From contig CP086683.1 in assembly GCA_030544685.1 (NCBI GenBank), positions 1,488,001 to 1,552,000 of the forward strand: DNA of 64,000 bases, read 5' to 3'. Positions within the stretch are counted from its first letter, which is position 1. Each line of letters begins with the position of its first letter. Source of the stretch: Pseudomonas sp. B21_DOA. Lineage in GTDB: Bacteria; Pseudomonadota; Gammaproteobacteria; Pseudomonadales; Pseudomonadaceae. A program made the translations under genes and the position numbers. Below the pieces are notes generated by a model. That model searched no databases and was not told the DNA's origin. It saw only the letters and a list, made by a program, of their open reading frames with translations. Shown here piece by piece: positions 62,082 to 64,000 of this stretch.

Positions 62082-64000
62082 ATGGAAAGTAATTCATCCT
62101 CCGCTGTCCATTCAAACGCTTTCAACTTCGGTGAGTTTGTTTCCGGAGGCGTTGATCCCCGCACGGGTATGTACACCTGCGCCCTTTCGTTGGGAAAGCT
62201 GCGCTCGGCGGATCTCAATGGTCCTGAACTTGCGTTTTCAGTGGCTTTCAATCCGCTCAACCAGACAGATGTCGGCTTCGGCATTGGCTGGTCGTTGACC
62301 CTTACAAATTACGACTTGCATAGTAAAGTCATGACTTTGTCCAACGGTGAACGCTACAAGGCTGTCGAGACGTCTACCGGTTTGAAGTTCAAGGAAATGA
62401 AACTGCAGACGGCGAAGGTGTTGGTGACCGGGGCGGGGCGCTATGAAGTTCGTTACAAGGATGGTCGGCGTGAGTTGCTGAAAGTCCTGGCTGGCAGTCA
62501 TTTCGCCGTAGCAGAAAAAATAATTGCGGCGAACGGTGTCAGCGTTGCGCTGAAGCATGAGTTGTTCAATGGGTTTCCCAGGTTGGCTGAAATCAACGAT
62601 ACCAAGCGCTGCCTGTTGAGGGTCACACGCAAGGCAGGCCAAGTGGTATTGACGCGGCATCCCGACACTGCTTCCAGTTCCGACTACAAAATGGTGTTGA
62701 AAAACGCTCGGGTCACGGCGATCGAGCTACCGGTCGGTAGAGGTTGGGATCTGGAATATGAAGTCATAGATGGGGCCAGCTATTTACACCGCGTCGTCAA
62801 TCCATTGCGCGGCGTAGAAATCATTCGCTACAAGCGCCATGGTCACCGTTTCGTAAGTGGCATTGATCGAACACTGCCGTTTGTCATCGCTCACGATATT
62901 TACCCAGGAAGGGGCCAACCCAAGCTCTGCAAGGCGTACAAGTACTCCGACCATAACTTTCTTGGCCAGGGGCTGTCGCCGGCCAAAGCCAGCGACGGTG
63001 ATCCTCTCTATCAGGCGCCCGGCTATTACGTATACACCTCGGATGAGAAGTGGGTGGTAAAGGGCAAGGTCCACACGCGCATCAAGCGCACCTACAACAA
63101 GTTTCATCTTCTGGTCGCAGAGACGACCACCTGTGGCGACGCGCAGATCGAAGCCATCACCGAGTATCACTGCTCCGTCACCAAGCCATTCAATGACCAA
63201 GTGGCTCAGTTCCGCATGCCGAAGGTGCATTCGGTGACGTACCTTGATCGGCGCACCCAGCAAAAACGGCTGGAAACTACGGTCACCGAGTTCGATAACG
63301 AAGGCAACCTGGTCAAGCAGGTCGAGCCAAACGGGATCACGACTTCGACCGAATTCTATCCGGCAAGTGGTGGGGATAATTGTCCGGAGGATCCGCTGGG
63401 TTTCTCCAGGTTCCCGAGAAAGAGGACGGTCACGGCTGCCGGGGCGGATGGTGCTTCGACTGTCACGTACTATGACTATGCACTGCATACTGCATTGGAA
63501 GGTGCGCAGCTGGCATCCGTGTTACCGGTCGAGGAGCGTCTCTTCGAAGTTGTGGACGGCGTTGAGCAACTGCGTTCGAAAACCGCACGCAGTTATCTGG
63601 ACTCGCCCAAGGATCCCCTCAAACACGGCGCCACTAAAGAGCAAATCTTCACCCTGAATGAGAAAAAACCACAACAGAATTCTCCTATGAACTCGAGGGT
63701 GACAGGCTGCGGGTCAAGTCCAGCACACGCGGATTTGACGGAGCGTTGCAGAGCAGTGAGACAGTGCTTTCGACGCTAACCGGCCTGTTGATGGCGCAAA
63801 CAGGTGTCGATGGCGAGCACATCGAACATCAATATGACGCCATCGGCCGGGCAGTGCGCAAAACGGTCGCTTCCGGCACCGCTTATGCCGCCGCTACCCA
63901 GTGGGCGTATCTGGCCGCCAGCAAACAGCAGCCGGCGACGGTGGTGACCACGGATCCCGCCGGCGGCGAGCAGAGAGTGGCCTACGATGGCCTGGAACGG
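62082..64000 (+). CDS. Rhs-repeat protein, N-terminal part (apparent frameshift near 63665; runs off the window)
   Basis: A large Rhs-family protein whose C-terminal part is beyond the window. It opens with AFNFGEFVSGGVDPRTGMYT and ELAFSVAFNPLNQTDVGFGIGW, the usual N-terminus of Pseudomonas Rhs/TccC-like proteins, and continues with beta-strand repeats such as YDAIGRAVRKTVASGTAY near 63840. One A is missing in the run 63663-63668 (EKK|TTTEFSYELEGDRLRVK); the frame then continues to the end. ATG 62082 follows AAAAAGGAG. Such proteins shield a C-terminal toxin; its type cannot be seen here. Confidence 0.8.

Overview
The window is chromosomal DNA of a Pseudomonas, most likely of the P. fluorescens group. 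From 1 to about 56.9 kb the gene content and order match, from memory, the P. aeruginosa PAO1 segment running from waaF (PA5012) down to orn (PA4951). The DNA is GC-rich and carries pseudomonad intergenic palindromes, a FliA-type flagellar promoter and a TPP riboswitch ahead of thiC.

Layout. 1-20.4 kb is the LPS inner-core and assembly cluster: waaF, waaC, waaG, waaP and three further kinase-fold genes, a lipoprotein, a carbamoyltransferase, a GT2 glycosyltransferase, a multi-membrane-span putative glycosyltransferase, another kinase-fold gene, msbA, a mig-14-like gene, dnpA, hldE, an Ssg-type glycosyltransferase and two less characterised surface-glycan genes. 20.4-26.2 kb holds a Nudix-like protein, an aldo/keto reductase, an FAD oxidoreductase, an SMR transporter, a LysR regulator and waaA. 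After a four-copy tandem array (26.2-26.7 kb) come a TolC-type channel, the TPP riboswitch with thiC and cytX, a lipoprotein, nudF, a DUF1249 gene, cpdA, yqiA, parE, two small exported or anchored proteins, parC, a PqiC-type lipoprotein, a HAMP-type membrane protein, serB, a PilZ-like protein, psd, rhdA, an HDOD protein, motA and motB, then rsgA, orn and a TRIC-family protein.

Two accessory insertions break this backbone. The first, between motB and rsgA (52.68-54.13 kb), is a two-gene operon of a caspase-like peptidase and a TIR-domain protein. It is preceded by a possible 26-residue leader ORF and looks like a TIR-caspase anti-phage module of the kind called type IV Thoeris. The second, from 56.9 kb to the window end, is less GC-rich. 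It holds two paralogous proteins of unknown function, a DUF6543/LRR effector-like gene lacking the usual C-terminal E3 ligase, and the first part of an Rhs polymorphic-toxin-type gene.

A technical warning applies to the whole window. At least 17 single-base losses (one of them possibly a two-base loss) interrupt conserved genes, including the essential genes parC and waaP, nearly always in short homopolymers. I read these as sequencing or assembly errors and annotate the genes as full length with a frameshift. There are no recognisable rRNA genes, tRNA genes, CRISPR arrays or intact insertion sequences.
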